The position numbers and the translations under genes were made by a program. Shown piece by piece: positions 53,166-60,634 of a DNA stretch of 64,000 bases (within the stretch, counting starts at the first letter, position 1; each line of letters opens with the position of its first letter). The DNA is from Lentzea terrae (GTDB taxonomy: Bacteria; Actinomycetota; Actinomycetes; Mycobacteriales; Pseudonocardiaceae). The DNA is taken from contig NZ_QFWW01000001.1 in assembly GCF_003265345.1 (NCBI RefSeq), positions 325,852-389,851 of the forward strand, in the 5' to 3' direction. A model generated the notes under the pieces. It ran no database searches. It was not told the origin of the DNA and was given only the letters and a program-made list of their open reading frames with translations.

Positions 53166-54607
53166 CCGGCACCGTCCGGTTCACCGACGCGGACGTCGCC
53201 GCGTTCGCCGACGCCTCCCACGACCACAACCCCCTGCACGTCGACCCGGCGTTCGCCCGCTCGACACCGTTCGGCCGGACGGTCGTGCACGGGGCACTGG
53301 CCGGGATCACCGCACTGCACCGGCTCGGTGCGGACATCCGCGGAACGCGCCTGCTCTTCCAGGAACCGGTGTTCACCGACGAGCCCTACACGGTCGTCCA
53401 CGACGGCCGCCGGGTGTTCCTGCGCGGCCGAGGCCAAGTGGTGCTCAAGGCCGTGCCGCGCACCGGCACGCTGAGCCGTCCGCCGGCCGCGGCATCGATC
53501 ACGCCCCTCCACGACCCGACCATCCGCACCCGACCGCGGGAACACGCGGAGATCACTCCAGGCATGGAGCTCACCGGCCGGTACGAACCCCGCTGGGACG
53601 GCTTGGCCGCTCTCACCGGGGGACCGACCACTCCCGCACACCTCGCGCTCGCCTTCGGCAGCTACGCGAGTGGCATGGTCTTACCGGGCCGCGACGGGGT
53701 CCTCGCCGAAATCGACCTCCGCCTCTACGCGCCACCATCGCCGCACCGGCCCCTCGGCTACCGGTTGCGGGTCGAGAACCACGACCCGCGAAGCCGCATC
53801 ACCACCTGCTCGGCTGTTCTCACCGCCGAGGAGACACCGGTCGCCGAGCTCCGCCTGTGCTCCTTCGCCGGCCGCCGGGTCGAACGGCCCACGCTCGACC
53901 GCGTCGCGCGGTTCCTGCCACCGGGTTCCGGTCTGACCGGCCGGACCGTCCTGGTCGTGGGGTGCAGCCGGGGTTTCGGCGCGGCCCTGACACTGGCGCT
54001 GCTCAGCCAGGGCGCGGTCGTGCACGGCACCTACGCGAGTTCGCGCCCGGCCGCCGGCGCCGCCGGGCCACACGCCGATCGGCTGCGCCTGCACCAAGCC
54101 GACGCCACCGACCCAGCAGCCATGGCGAAGGTGCTGGAATCGATCACCGGCAACCTGACCGGCGTCGTTCTCAACGCCACTCCACCGCTGCGCCCGATCG
54201 CACTGTCATCCGAAGCGGCAGCCGACGCCAGGCACCACGCCGACCAGGCCATCGCCGCCGCCATGGTGCCCTTGAGCTGCGCGCTGCCCAAGCTGAACCG
54301 AACCGGCCACTGGGCCTTGTTCGTCTCGACCGAAGCCGTCACCGCACCGCCCGCGCACTGGCCCCACTACATCACGGCGAAAGCAGCCATCGAGGGCCTC
54401 GCGTCCTGGCTGGCCCACAACCACGCCGAGGTGGACACGGCCGTCCTGCGCCTCCCGCCGATGCGCACCGAACTGACCAACACCCCCACTGGTCATCTGA
54501 ACGCCCGAGCACCCGAAGAGCTGGCCGCGGCCGTGGTGCGACGACTGCTCCGTCAGGACTGGCCAAGCACACCCTGGTCGTTCCCCGCCGAAGCCACGAT
54601 CCGCTGA
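53162..54607 (+). CDS. fusion of MaoC-like dehydratase/hydratase and short-chain dehydrogenase
   Basis: 481 residues. Residues 1-105 are a MaoC hot-dog domain with FADASHDHNPLHVDPAFA and FGRTVVHGAL, including the Asp/His pair of R-specific hydratases. Residues 110-245 look like a second, degenerate hot-dog half. From about 255 an SDR domain has the NAD(P) loop VVGCSRGFGAALTL, Ser in FVSTEAV and the YxxxK pair Tyr403/Lys407. Such a fusion would reduce a 3-ketoacyl and dehydrate the alcohol, or run in reverse, on the ACP just upstream. It has no ketosynthase partner here, which is odd. It overlaps the 3' end of a convergent carrier protein gene by 55 bases. Confidence 0.82.
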   Translation: MTGTVRFTDADVAAFADASHDHNPLHVDPAFARSTPFGRTVVHGALAGITALHRLGADIRGTRLLFQEPVFTDEPYTVVHDGRRVFLRGRGQVVLKAVPRTGTLSRPPAAASITPLHDPTIRTRPREHAEITPGMELTGRYEPRWDGLAALTGGPTTPAHLALAFGSYASGMVLPGRDGVLAEIDLRLYAPPSPHRPLGYRLRVENHDPRSRITTCSAVLTAEETPVAELRLCSFAGRRVERPTLDRVARFLPPGSGLTGRTVLVVGCSRGFGAALTLALLSQGAVVHGTYASSRPAAGAAGPHADRLRLHQADATDPAAMAKVLESITGNLTGVVLNATPPLRPIALSSEAAADARHHADQAIAAAMVPLSCALPKLNRTGHWALFVSTEAVTAPPAHWPHYITAKAAIEGLASWLAHNHAEVDTAVLRLPPMRTELTNTPTGHLNARAPEELAAAVVRRLLRQDWPSTPWSFPAEATIR

Positions 54608-54801
54608 ACCGCCGAGCAATCGGTGGCCTCCAGCACATCCAGGTAGTCCACTTCAAGGCCGTACTCCTTGAACACCCGAACGGCGAACACCGTGGCTTTG
54701 AAGGAATCCCCACCATTGGCCGTGAAACCGACGTCAAACCGGGCCTGTGCGCCAAGCACTTCCAACCACAGCGCGCGCAACCCGTCGACCGGACTCCCCA
54801 T
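54553..54801 (-). CDS. third free carrier protein, convergent with the MaoC-SDR gene
   Basis: 82 residues from ATG 54801, eight bases after GAGGGGG. Carrier-protein pattern LRALWLEVLG ... FTANGGDSFKATVFAVRVF with Ser33 as the phosphopantetheine site, closer to PCP domains (GGDS) than to fatty-acid ACPs. Its last 18 codons overlap the end of the opposite-strand MaoC-SDR gene. The good ribosome site and intact motif argue for a real gene. Its loading partner is not obvious; it may supply the free condensation domain or a module that lacks its own. Confidence 0.8.
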   Translation of the reverse strand: MGSPVDGLRALWLEVLGAQARFDVGFTANGGDSFKATVFAVRVFKEYGLEVDYLDVLEATDCSAVQRIVASAGNDQGVLGQS

Positions 54802-54912
54802 TGCGCCCCCTCGTTCCGGTCATCACCGGACAAGTCTGATTCAACCAGGAACGTGACACCGACGGCCAGTACGAATGCCGTGTGGTCAGGGGTCGGCTCT
54901 GGCGGTCAAGGC

Positions 54913-54930
54913 GGCGGGGAGCACCCCGCC
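54913..54930 (-). terminator. short GC-rich stem-loop behind the STAS gene
   Basis: GGCGGGG-AGCA-CCCCGCC forms a perfect 7-bp stem six bases beyond the STAS stop codon. No U-tract follows, so termination is only probable. Confidence 0.4.
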
Positions 54931-54935
54931 TGAGC

Positions 54936-55280
54936 TCACCTGCCCTGGAGAGCGTCCTCCAGGCTGAAGTACAGCTCCAGCGTCTCGTTCAGCGTGGTGG
55001 CCCGCAACGCCCGCAGCACACTTCCGGCCGGAGAAACCAGCCGCAGCGGAGTGCCGCGATCGTCGCCGAGCAGGTGGTACTCCACGAGCACGGAGAGTCC
55101 GGCCGACGCGAAGAACTCCACGCGGCTCAGGTCCAGCACGACCGGCAGCCGCGTGTTGAACGCCGCTGCCAGCTGATCGCGCAGCAAGCCCGCGGTGTAG
55201 GAGTCGACCTCGCCCTCGGCGCGCAACACGACGGCGGTGTCGCGCCGCTCCGCCTCCACCTTCAACGTCGCCTCGTCCAC
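54936..55280 (-). CDS. STAS-domain anti-sigma factor antagonist
   Basis: 114 residues forming one STAS domain (GEVDSYTAGLLRDQLAAAF, VVLDLSRVEFFASAGLSVLVE). The Ser of FASAGL is the usual site phosphorylated by an anti-sigma kinase. When not phosphorylated, such proteins bind the anti-sigma factor and free its sigma. The GTG start lies one base after the DsbA-like stop, so the two are co-transcribed. No partner kinase or sigma factor is encoded nearby. Confidence 0.9.
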   Translation of the reverse strand: MDEATLKVEAERRDTAVVLRAEGEVDSYTAGLLRDQLAAAFNTRLPVVLDLSRVEFFASAGLSVLVEYHLLGDDRGTPLRLVSPAGSVLRALRATTLNETLELYFSLEDALQGR

Positions 55281-55281
55281 G

Positions 55282-55899
55282 TCACGCCTCCCAGGCCTGC
55301 GTCAGCGCACGCCCGAACAGTTCGGACGGCTGGGCGCCGGCGACGGCGAGACGTTCGCCGACGACCACGAACGGAACACCGGAGACACCGAGCTCACGTG
55401 CGCGCGCTTCGTCGGCACGCACCTCGTCGGCGTAGCGGGCGGGATCGGTGAGAACGGCCTTGACGTCGACGGGGTCCAGTCCTGCCTCGGCGGCGATCTC
55501 GGACAGCGACTCGGCGGTGAACAACGTGCGCGCCCGGGCGAAGTTGGCGTGCAGCACGGCGTCGAGGACCTGCTGCTGGATGCCCCGCTCCCCCGCCAGG
55601 TGCAGCAGGCGGTGCACGTCGAACGTGTTGCCCACCTCGCGGTCCAGCCGGTACTCGAGGCCCTCGGCGCGTGCGAGGTCAGCGACGGAGTTCTCCATCT
55701 CGCCGGCCCGCGGCCCGAACTTGGCGGCGAGCATCTGCAGCACCGGCTCGACGGTGCTTCTGGCCGGATCCAGCTCGAACGCGCGGTGCACCACGGTGAC
55801 CTCGGCGCGGTGCTCGAACCCGGCGAGCGCCTGCTCGAAGCGCGCCTTCCCGATGTAGCACCACGGGCAGATGACGTCAGACCAGAACTCGACCAGCAT
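55282..55899 (-). CDS. DsbA-family FrnE-like thiol-disulfide oxidoreductase
   Basis: 205 residues without a signal peptide, so cytoplasmic. Thioredoxin-fold start LVEFWSDVICPWCYIGKARFE with a CPWC active site near residue 11-14, a helical insertion, and GVSGVPFVVVGER with the cis-proline near 172. This is the FrnE subgroup (annotated from the frenolicin cluster), a two-cysteine oxidoreductase linked to oxidative stress tolerance in other bacteria. Divergent from the Zur-box-controlled COG0523 pair; co-transcribed with the STAS gene. Confidence 0.92.
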   Translation of the reverse strand: MLVEFWSDVICPWCYIGKARFEQALAGFEHRAEVTVVHRAFELDPARSTVEPVLQMLAAKFGPRAGEMENSVADLARAEGLEYRLDREVGNTFDVHRLLHLAGERGIQQQVLDAVLHANFARARTLFTAESLSEIAAEAGLDPVDVKAVLTDPARYADEVRADEARARELGVSGVPFVVVGERLAVAGAQPSELFGRALTQAWEA

Positions 55900-55931
55900 C
55901 GTCCGATCATCTCACGGACCCAACCTGCCCC

Positions 55932-55949
55932 GAAACGATAATCGTTGTC
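55932..55949 (+). promoter_or_regulatory. Zur-type zinc-responsive operator
   Basis: GAAACGATAATCGTTGTC is an imperfect 18-bp palindrome with the core AACGATAATCGTT. It resembles actinobacterial Zur boxes (TGA.AAT.ATT.TCA style) and lies 17 bases before a COG0523 gene, a classic Zur target. The regulator is not encoded in the window. Confidence 0.6.
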
Positions 55950-55966
55950 ATGTAGGCTTCCGGTCC

Positions 55967-56986
55967 ATGGCAGCACGCGTTGTATTCGTAGCCGGGTTCA
56001 CCGACCACGACGTGGCCGACGAGCTCTGGCGGGCGTCACCGGAGTCAGTGCTGGTCAAGCACGATCTGAGCGATCTCGCCGAGGGTGTGGTGCGACGCTG
56101 GACGGACGGCAGGCTCACCGTGCTCGAACTGGCGCACGGGTGCGTGTCCTGCACTCTGCGCCTGGACCTCGTCCCGTTGCTCGAAGGGCTGGACGGCCCG
56201 GTGATCGTGCACCTGGACCCGGTGCTCGAACCGGAGGCCGTCTGCTTCGCGCTGAGCGAGACCGACGTCGAGATCGAGGCCGTGCTGACGGTGATCGACA
56301 GCGCGACGTGGCTGGAGGACGCGACCGGCGGTGACTCGCTCGCCGACCGCGGCATGCGCGCTGCTCCCGAAGACGACCGGACCGTGGCGCAGGTGGTGGT
56401 CGGGCAGGCGGAGTTCGCGGACGCGCTGGTCCTGACCGGCGAGGGCGACCCCGTGCTGGCCGCCGTGCTCGACCGCCTCACGCCGCACGCGCCACGCCGG
56501 TTGCTCGACGGACTGGACGTCACCGAGTTGCTCGCGGCGATTCCCGTCACCGCCCGGCGCGGTGAGATCGACGACGGTTTCGGGTCACTGCTCTACGGGC
56601 CACCGCCGCTGGAACCGGCGCACGGGGTGTCCGTCGTCCACTTCACCGAGCCGCGCCCGTTCCACCCCATGCGCTTGCACAACTCCATCGACGTGCTGCT
56701 CGACGGCGTGGTGCGGGTGCGCGGCCGGGTGTGGGTGGCGAGCCAGCCCGACGCGGCGCTGTGGCTCGAGTCCGCGGGTGCCGGGTTGCGCGTGGGCAAC
56801 CTCGGGCCGTGGGAAGAGCACCGCCGCAGCCAGGAGGTCGTCGTGATCAGCACGTCCGCCGACGCCGCGGAGATCACCGCGGCACTGCGCGAGGCGCTCG
56901 TCACCGACGAGGAGCTCGCGCTGATCGAGGAGCTCGACTTCGCCGACCCGTTCGCCGACTGGCACGAAGAAGAACTGGAACTCTGA
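55967..56986 (+). CDS. COG0523/CobW-like protein lacking the GTPase P-loop
   Basis: 339 residues from ATG 55967. It aligns by motif with the following gene: [18 protein letters not shown] where a [12 protein letters not shown]-loop should be, [19 protein letters not shown] for the CxCC metal-binding loop (here CVSC), and a C-terminal CobW_C-like domain ([19 protein letters not shown], ending with an acidic [10 protein letters not shown] tail). With the P-loop lost it cannot bind GTP in the usual way, so it may be a regulatory or metal-holding partner. Overlap TGATG couples it to the intact paralogue. A Zur box in front points to zinc starvation. Confidence 0.85.
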   Translation: MAARVVFVAGFTDHDVADELWRASPESVLVKHDLSDLAEGVVRRWTDGRLTVLELAHGCVSCTLRLDLVPLLEGLDGPVIVHLDPVLEPEAVCFALSETDVEIEAVLTVIDSATWLEDATGGDSLADRGMRAAPEDDRTVAQVVVGQAEFADALVLTGEGDPVLAAVLDRLTPHAPRRLLDGLDVTELLAAIPVTARRGEIDDGFGSLLYGPPPLEPAHGVSVVHFTEPRPFHPMRLHNSIDVLLDGVVRVRGRVWVASQPDAALWLESAGAGLRVGNLGPWEEHRRSQEVVVISTSADAAEITAALREALVTDEELALIEELDFADPFADWHEEELEL

Positions 56987-58173
56987 TGCGCACACCCGTG
57001 ACCGTGCTGTCCGGCTTTCTGGGCTCCGGCAAGACCACTCTGCTCAACCACGTGCTCGCCAACCGCGAAGGCAGGCGGGTGGCGGTGATCGTCAACGACA
57101 TGAGCGAGGTCAACATCGACGCCGCCCTGGTCGCCGGCCAGGGCACGCTCGACCGCACCACCGAACGGCTCGTCGAGCTCACCAACGGCTGCATCTGCTG
57201 CACGTTGCGGGAGGACCTGCTCGACAGCGTCGGCGAACTCGCGCGCTCCGGCCGGTTCGACACGATCCTGATCGAGTCCACCGGCATCTCCGAGCCCATG
57301 CCGGTGGCCGCGACGTTCGACTGGACGTTCGAGGACGGCACGAGCCTCTCCGACCACGCGCGGCTCGACACGATGGTGACTCTTGTTGACGCGGCAGGTT
57401 TTCTGCGCGAGCTGACCACCGGCGACCGGCTGGACGAGCGCTCGCTGGCTGCCGCCGAGGAGGACGAGCGCACCATCTCCGACCTGCTCGTGGACCAGGT
57501 CGAGTTCGCCGACGTGCTGGTGGTGAACAAGACCGACCTCGTGACGGCCGAGCAGCTCGCGATGCTCGACGCCGTGCTGCGGCGCCTCAACCCCTCTGCG
57601 CGGTTGCTGCACACGCGGCAGGGCGTGGTCTCGCTGGCGGACGTGCTGGACACCGGCCGCTACGACCCGATCACCGCCGCGCAGGCGCCGGGCTGGGCAC
57701 AGGAGCTGGCCGGCCGGCACACGCCGGAGACCGAGGAGTACGGGATCAGGTCGGTCACCTATCGCGCGTCCCGCCCGTTCCACCCCGCCCGGTTGATGGA
57801 CGCGCTGGTGGACTGGGAAGGTGTGTTGCGCAGCAAGGGGTTCTGCCACATCGCGACACGGCCGGACGTGCTGGCGGTGTGGTCCCAGGCCGGGCCGAAC
57901 CTGGTGCTGGAACCCGGTCAGCTGCTCGCCGACCCGCACGACGGTCACGACCTCGCCCTCGAACCGCGGCAGCCGCTCACCAATTCGCAAGCGCGGCAAG
58001 AACTCGTGTTCATCGGGGTCGACCTCGACGTGACCGAACCGGCGCGCCGCCTGGATCCCGCGCTGCTCACCGACTCCGAGCTCGCCGCCGGCCCGGAGGT
58101 GTGGCGTACGTTCGAGGATCCGTTGCCGGAGTGGGACTTCAGCGATCTGCACGATCACTCGTTCCCGAGGTGA
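56986..58173 (+). CDS. COG0523/CobW-family GTP-dependent metallochaperone, zinc type
   Basis: 395 residues from ATG 56986 (TGATG with the previous stop). P-loop [11 protein letters not shown] at residues 10-20, the metal loop [14 protein letters not shown] near 68-80 (CICC, complete), ESTGISEP, and NKTDL near 180. The CobW C-terminal domain ([24 protein letters not shown]) spans about 260-390. Members under Zur control deliver zinc to client enzymes in zinc shortage (ZigA/ZNG-like). The upstream gene is a P-loop-less paralogue, so the pair may act together as a heterodimer (inference). Confidence 0.92.
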   Translation: MRTPVTVLSGFLGSGKTTLLNHVLANREGRRVAVIVNDMSEVNIDAALVAGQGTLDRTTERLVELTNGCICCTLREDLLDSVGELARSGRFDTILIESTGISEPMPVAATFDWTFEDGTSLSDHARLDTMVTLVDAAGFLRELTTGDRLDERSLAAAEEDERTISDLLVDQVEFADVLVVNKTDLVTAEQLAMLDAVLRRLNPSARLLHTRQGVVSLADVLDTGRYDPITAAQAPGWAQELAGRHTPETEEYGIRSVTYRASRPFHPARLMDALVDWEGVLRSKGFCHIATRPDVLAVWSQAGPNLVLEPGQLLADPHDGHDLALEPRQPLTNSQARQELVFIGVDLDVTEPARRLDPALLTDSELAAGPEVWRTFEDPLPEWDFSDLHDHSFPR

Positions 58174-58199
58174 GCCCGGCCGCGCACCCGGCCGGGCTC
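58172..58199. terminator. bidirectional stem-loop terminator
   Basis: GAGCCCGGCCG and its perfect complement form an 11-bp stem around a six-base loop, between the convergent stops of the COG0523 gene and the protease. No clear U-tract on either side. Confidence 0.7.
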
Positions 58200-58206
58200 C
58201 ACACCC

Positions 58207-59112
58207 TCAGTTGCCGATGCGCGCGCCGACGGCCTGCAGCGCCCTGGTGACGGGCTGGAAGAACGTCACACCACCCCTCCGGCAGTCACCGCTGCCGCCC
58301 GAGGTCAGGCCGATCGCGTCGCCGTTGCGGGCGAACATCGACCCGCCGCTGTCACCGCCTTCCGCGCACACGGTGGTCTGGATCAGGCCCGTCACGGCGC
58401 CCTCCGGGTAGTTCACGGTGGCGTTGAGGCCGGTGACGCGACCGGAGCGCAGACCGGTGGTGCTGCCCATGCGCTGCACCTGCTGGCCGACCCTGGCTTC
58501 CGCGGCGCGGCGGATCCGGACCTTGCCCCCGTTGCCGGTGTCGACCTCGCTGGGCGCGTTGGTGTTGCGGTTGTTGTAGGTGAGCAGGGCGAAGTCGCCG
58601 TTGCCGGGGAAGGTCGACTCGACGACGGTGGCCACCGGCCGTCCGCCTGCGGTCAAGGAGAACTGACGACCCGCCGCGGTGCAGTGACCCGCGGTGAGGA
58701 TGGCCGGGCGGTTGTCGTCCGTGACGACGTTGAACCCGAGCGAGCACCGGCTCCCACCCGCGAAGATCGCGTCACCGCCCTCGGCGAACAGGCGGAAGTA
58801 GCCTGGCGAGCGTTGCAGGGTCGCGCGGTCGCCCATCGACTCCACTGTGGACACCAGGTTGTCCCAGCGAGCGCCGGTGACGGACTCGTCCGCGGTGACG
58901 ATGACCTTGTTCCTGCTGGGGTCCACCGCCCACGCGGTGCCGGGCGTGGAAGCCTTCTCCCGCAACATCGCGGTGGCCTGGGCAGAGGTCAGTCGCTCGT
59001 CCGGTGCGGCCTGGCTCGCGGTGAAGGTCGTGGCGGTGATCGTCACCGCCACGAGCCCGATGGCCGCCGCGATCGTCTTGGCCCTGCGGTTGTCATCGTG
59101 ATGTTTGCCCAT
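58207..59112 (-). CDS. secreted streptogrisin-like serine protease (S1E)
   Basis: 301 residues from ATG 59112. Signal peptide to about residue 36, a propeptide (EERL-type: DERLTSAQATAMLRE ... VIVTADESV) of some 75 residues, and a mature chymotrypsin-fold domain starting near AGGSRCSLGF. Catalytic triad visible: His in LTAGHCT, Asp in GNGDFALLTY, Ser in GGDSGGSMF. The six-cysteine pattern (RCSLG/GHC, VCAEGG/DC) matches streptogrisins. It should be an extracellular protease matured by autocatalysis. Divergent from the Ala/Gln-rich secreted protein across 223 bases. Confidence 0.92.
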   Translation of the reverse strand: MGKHHDDNRRAKTIAAAIGLVAVTITATTFTASQAAPDERLTSAQATAMLREKASTPGTAWAVDPSRNKVIVTADESVTGARWDNLVSTVESMGDRATLQRSPGYFRLFAEGGDAIFAGGSRCSLGFNVVTDDNRPAILTAGHCTAAGRQFSLTAGGRPVATVVESTFPGNGDFALLTYNNRNTNAPSEVDTGNGGKVRIRRAAEARVGQQVQRMGSTTGLRSGRVTGLNATVNYPEGAVTGLIQTTVCAEGGDSGGSMFARNGDAIGLTSGGSGDCRRGGVTFFQPVTRALQAVGARIGN

Positions 59113-59335
59113 GTGGTTGTGCCCTCTCGTGGGATTCGCGACTGCGTGAACAGTGAATCTCGTTGTGCGGCAACGGCAAGTTGCCGATCGTCTCGACCTG
59201 CGAGCCGGTCGTCCCTGCCGGTGGCCCGATCGTTTCGAGGATGCGGAAACGATGAACGTGCACCGATCAGGGCCGCGTACTCCGGGCCAGAAGGCACCGC
59301 AGCACGAGCGGGCCGGTTGGGAAAGGAAGCGGAAA

Positions 59336-59905
59336 ATGGTGGAGTACAAGGCAAAGCAGGGCTTGGTCGTCGCGGTGCTGGCGGCGGCGGTGGGGTTCGG
59401 CGGTGCCGGGACGGCGCTCGCAGGTCCTTCGACCACAACAAGTCCGTCGAGCACGACGAGCTCCGCGCCCACGACGACTTCGGCACCTGCGGCGAGTTCG
59501 AACCAGCGGGCCGGTGCCTGCAACGCGCAGCAGAAGCAGCAGGCCCAGCAGGTCGCGAACAACGCGCGCAACCAGGCCGCGCGGACACAACGCGCAGCGA
59601 AGCGGGTGGCGAACACGGCCAAGCGCGTCCAGCAGGCGGCACAGCGGGCTCAGCAGCGTGCGAACCAGGCCAGGCAGGCGGCACAGGCGGCGGCGCAGAA
59701 GGCGCAGCAGTCCAGGCAGCAGGCTGACCAGAACCAGGCGAACCAGGCTCAGCAGAAGGCGCAGCAGGCCGCCGCGCAGGCGAACCGGGCCAGGCAGCAG
59801 GCTGCGGCGCAGGCGAACCGGGCAACGCAGGCCCGCAATGTCGTCGCCCAGCAGAACCAGCGGGCGAACCAGGCAGCCGCGGCGGCGCGCAGGTGTGGCG
59901 CGTAA
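59336..59905 (+). CDS. secreted Ala/Gln-rich coiled-coil protein
   Basis: 189 residues from ATG 59336 (AAGGAAG upstream). Signal peptide cut near TALAG, a Ser/Thr-rich linker (about residues 31-55), one Cys, then about 125 residues of almost only Ala, Gln, Arg, Asn and Lys (units like QQAAAQANRA) without Pro or Gly, which must be a long helix, and a second Cys five residues before the end. The two cysteines flank the helix and could close dimers by disulfides. Low-complexity, so homology searches are unreliable. Function unknown. A clear terminator follows. Confidence 0.8.
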   Translation: MVEYKAKQGLVVAVLAAAVGFGGAGTALAGPSTTTSPSSTTSSAPTTTSAPAASSNQRAGACNAQQKQQAQQVANNARNQAARTQRAAKRVANTAKRVQQAAQRAQQRANQARQAAQAAAQKAQQSRQQADQNQANQAQQKAQQAAAQANRARQQAAAQANRATQARNVVAQQNQRANQAAAAARRCGA

Positions 59906-59920
59906 CTGCGGCGGTCGGAG

Positions 59921-59955
59921 AGGAGCCCAGGCACGGCGGTCCTGGGCTCCTTTTC
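59921..59955 (+). terminator. intrinsic terminator of the coiled-coil protein gene
   Basis: AGGAGCCCAGG pairs perfectly with CCTGGGCTCCT (59941-59951) around a nine-base loop and is followed by a short T-run (TTTTCC region). It lies 15 bases after the stop codon. Confidence 0.85.
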
Positions 59956-59971
59956 CTGTGGCGCACGGGAG

Positions 59972-60634
59972 TCATCCCGCCGGCAGCAATCCGGCGTCAT
60001 GGGCGATGATCGCCGCCTGCACCCGGTTGGCGCAGCCCAGCTTGGCGAGGATGCGGCTGACGTAGGTCTTCACGGTGCCCTCGCCCAGGTAGAGCAGCCG
60101 CGCGGCCTCCGCGTTGGAGGCACCGACACCGACCAGCACGAGGACGTCGCGCTCGCGTTCGTTCAACCGGTCCACCAGGCCCTGTGCCTTCGCAGAACGG
60201 CTGTCCGCCGGCACCACGTGCGTGGCGATGAGGTCCTTGGTGATCCGGGGCGAGAGGATGGCGCCGCCGTGCGCGGCCGCCCGCACGGCGTGGATCAGCT
60301 CCTGGGGACCGCTGTCCTTCAACAGGAATCCGGCCGCACCGGCGCGCAGCGCCCGCGTGATGTACTCCTGTTCGCCGAACGTGGTCAGCATGACGACCTT
60401 GACTCCCGGCGCGCGCTCGGCGAGCTGCTCCGCTGCGGTCAGACCGTCCGTTCCGGGCATGCGGATGTCCACCAGCGCGACGTCGACAGGAGTTTCGCAG
60501 GCCATCCGCACCGCCTCGGCGCCGTCGCCGGCCTCCGCCGTCACCTCGATGTCGTCCGCGTGCCGCAGCACCAACCGGACGCCTTCGCGCAGCAGCTGTT
60601 CGTCGTCCGCCAGCATCACCTTGATCATGGTCAC
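59972..60634 (-). CDS. NarL/LuxR-type response regulator
   Basis: 220 residues. Receiver domain with acidic residues LADDE, the phosphoryl Asp in VALVDIRMPG near 56, and Lys in LLKDSG; C-terminal LuxR HTH (LNERERDVLVLVGVGASNAEAARLLYLGEGTVKTYVSRILAKLG). Start GTG overlaps the kinase stop (GTGA); ATG 60628 is possible too. Partner of the upstream histidine kinase. Targets not identifiable. Confidence 0.95.
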   Translation of the reverse strand: MTMIKVMLADDEQLLREGVRLVLRHADDIEVTAEAGDGAEAVRMACETPVDVALVDIRMPGTDGLTAAEQLAERAPGVKVVMLTTFGEQEYITRALRAGAAGFLLKDSGPQELIHAVRAAAHGGAILSPRITKDLIATHVVPADSRSAKAQGLVDRLNERERDVLVLVGVGASNAEAARLLYLGEGTVKTYVSRILAKLGCANRVQAAIIAHDAGLLPAG

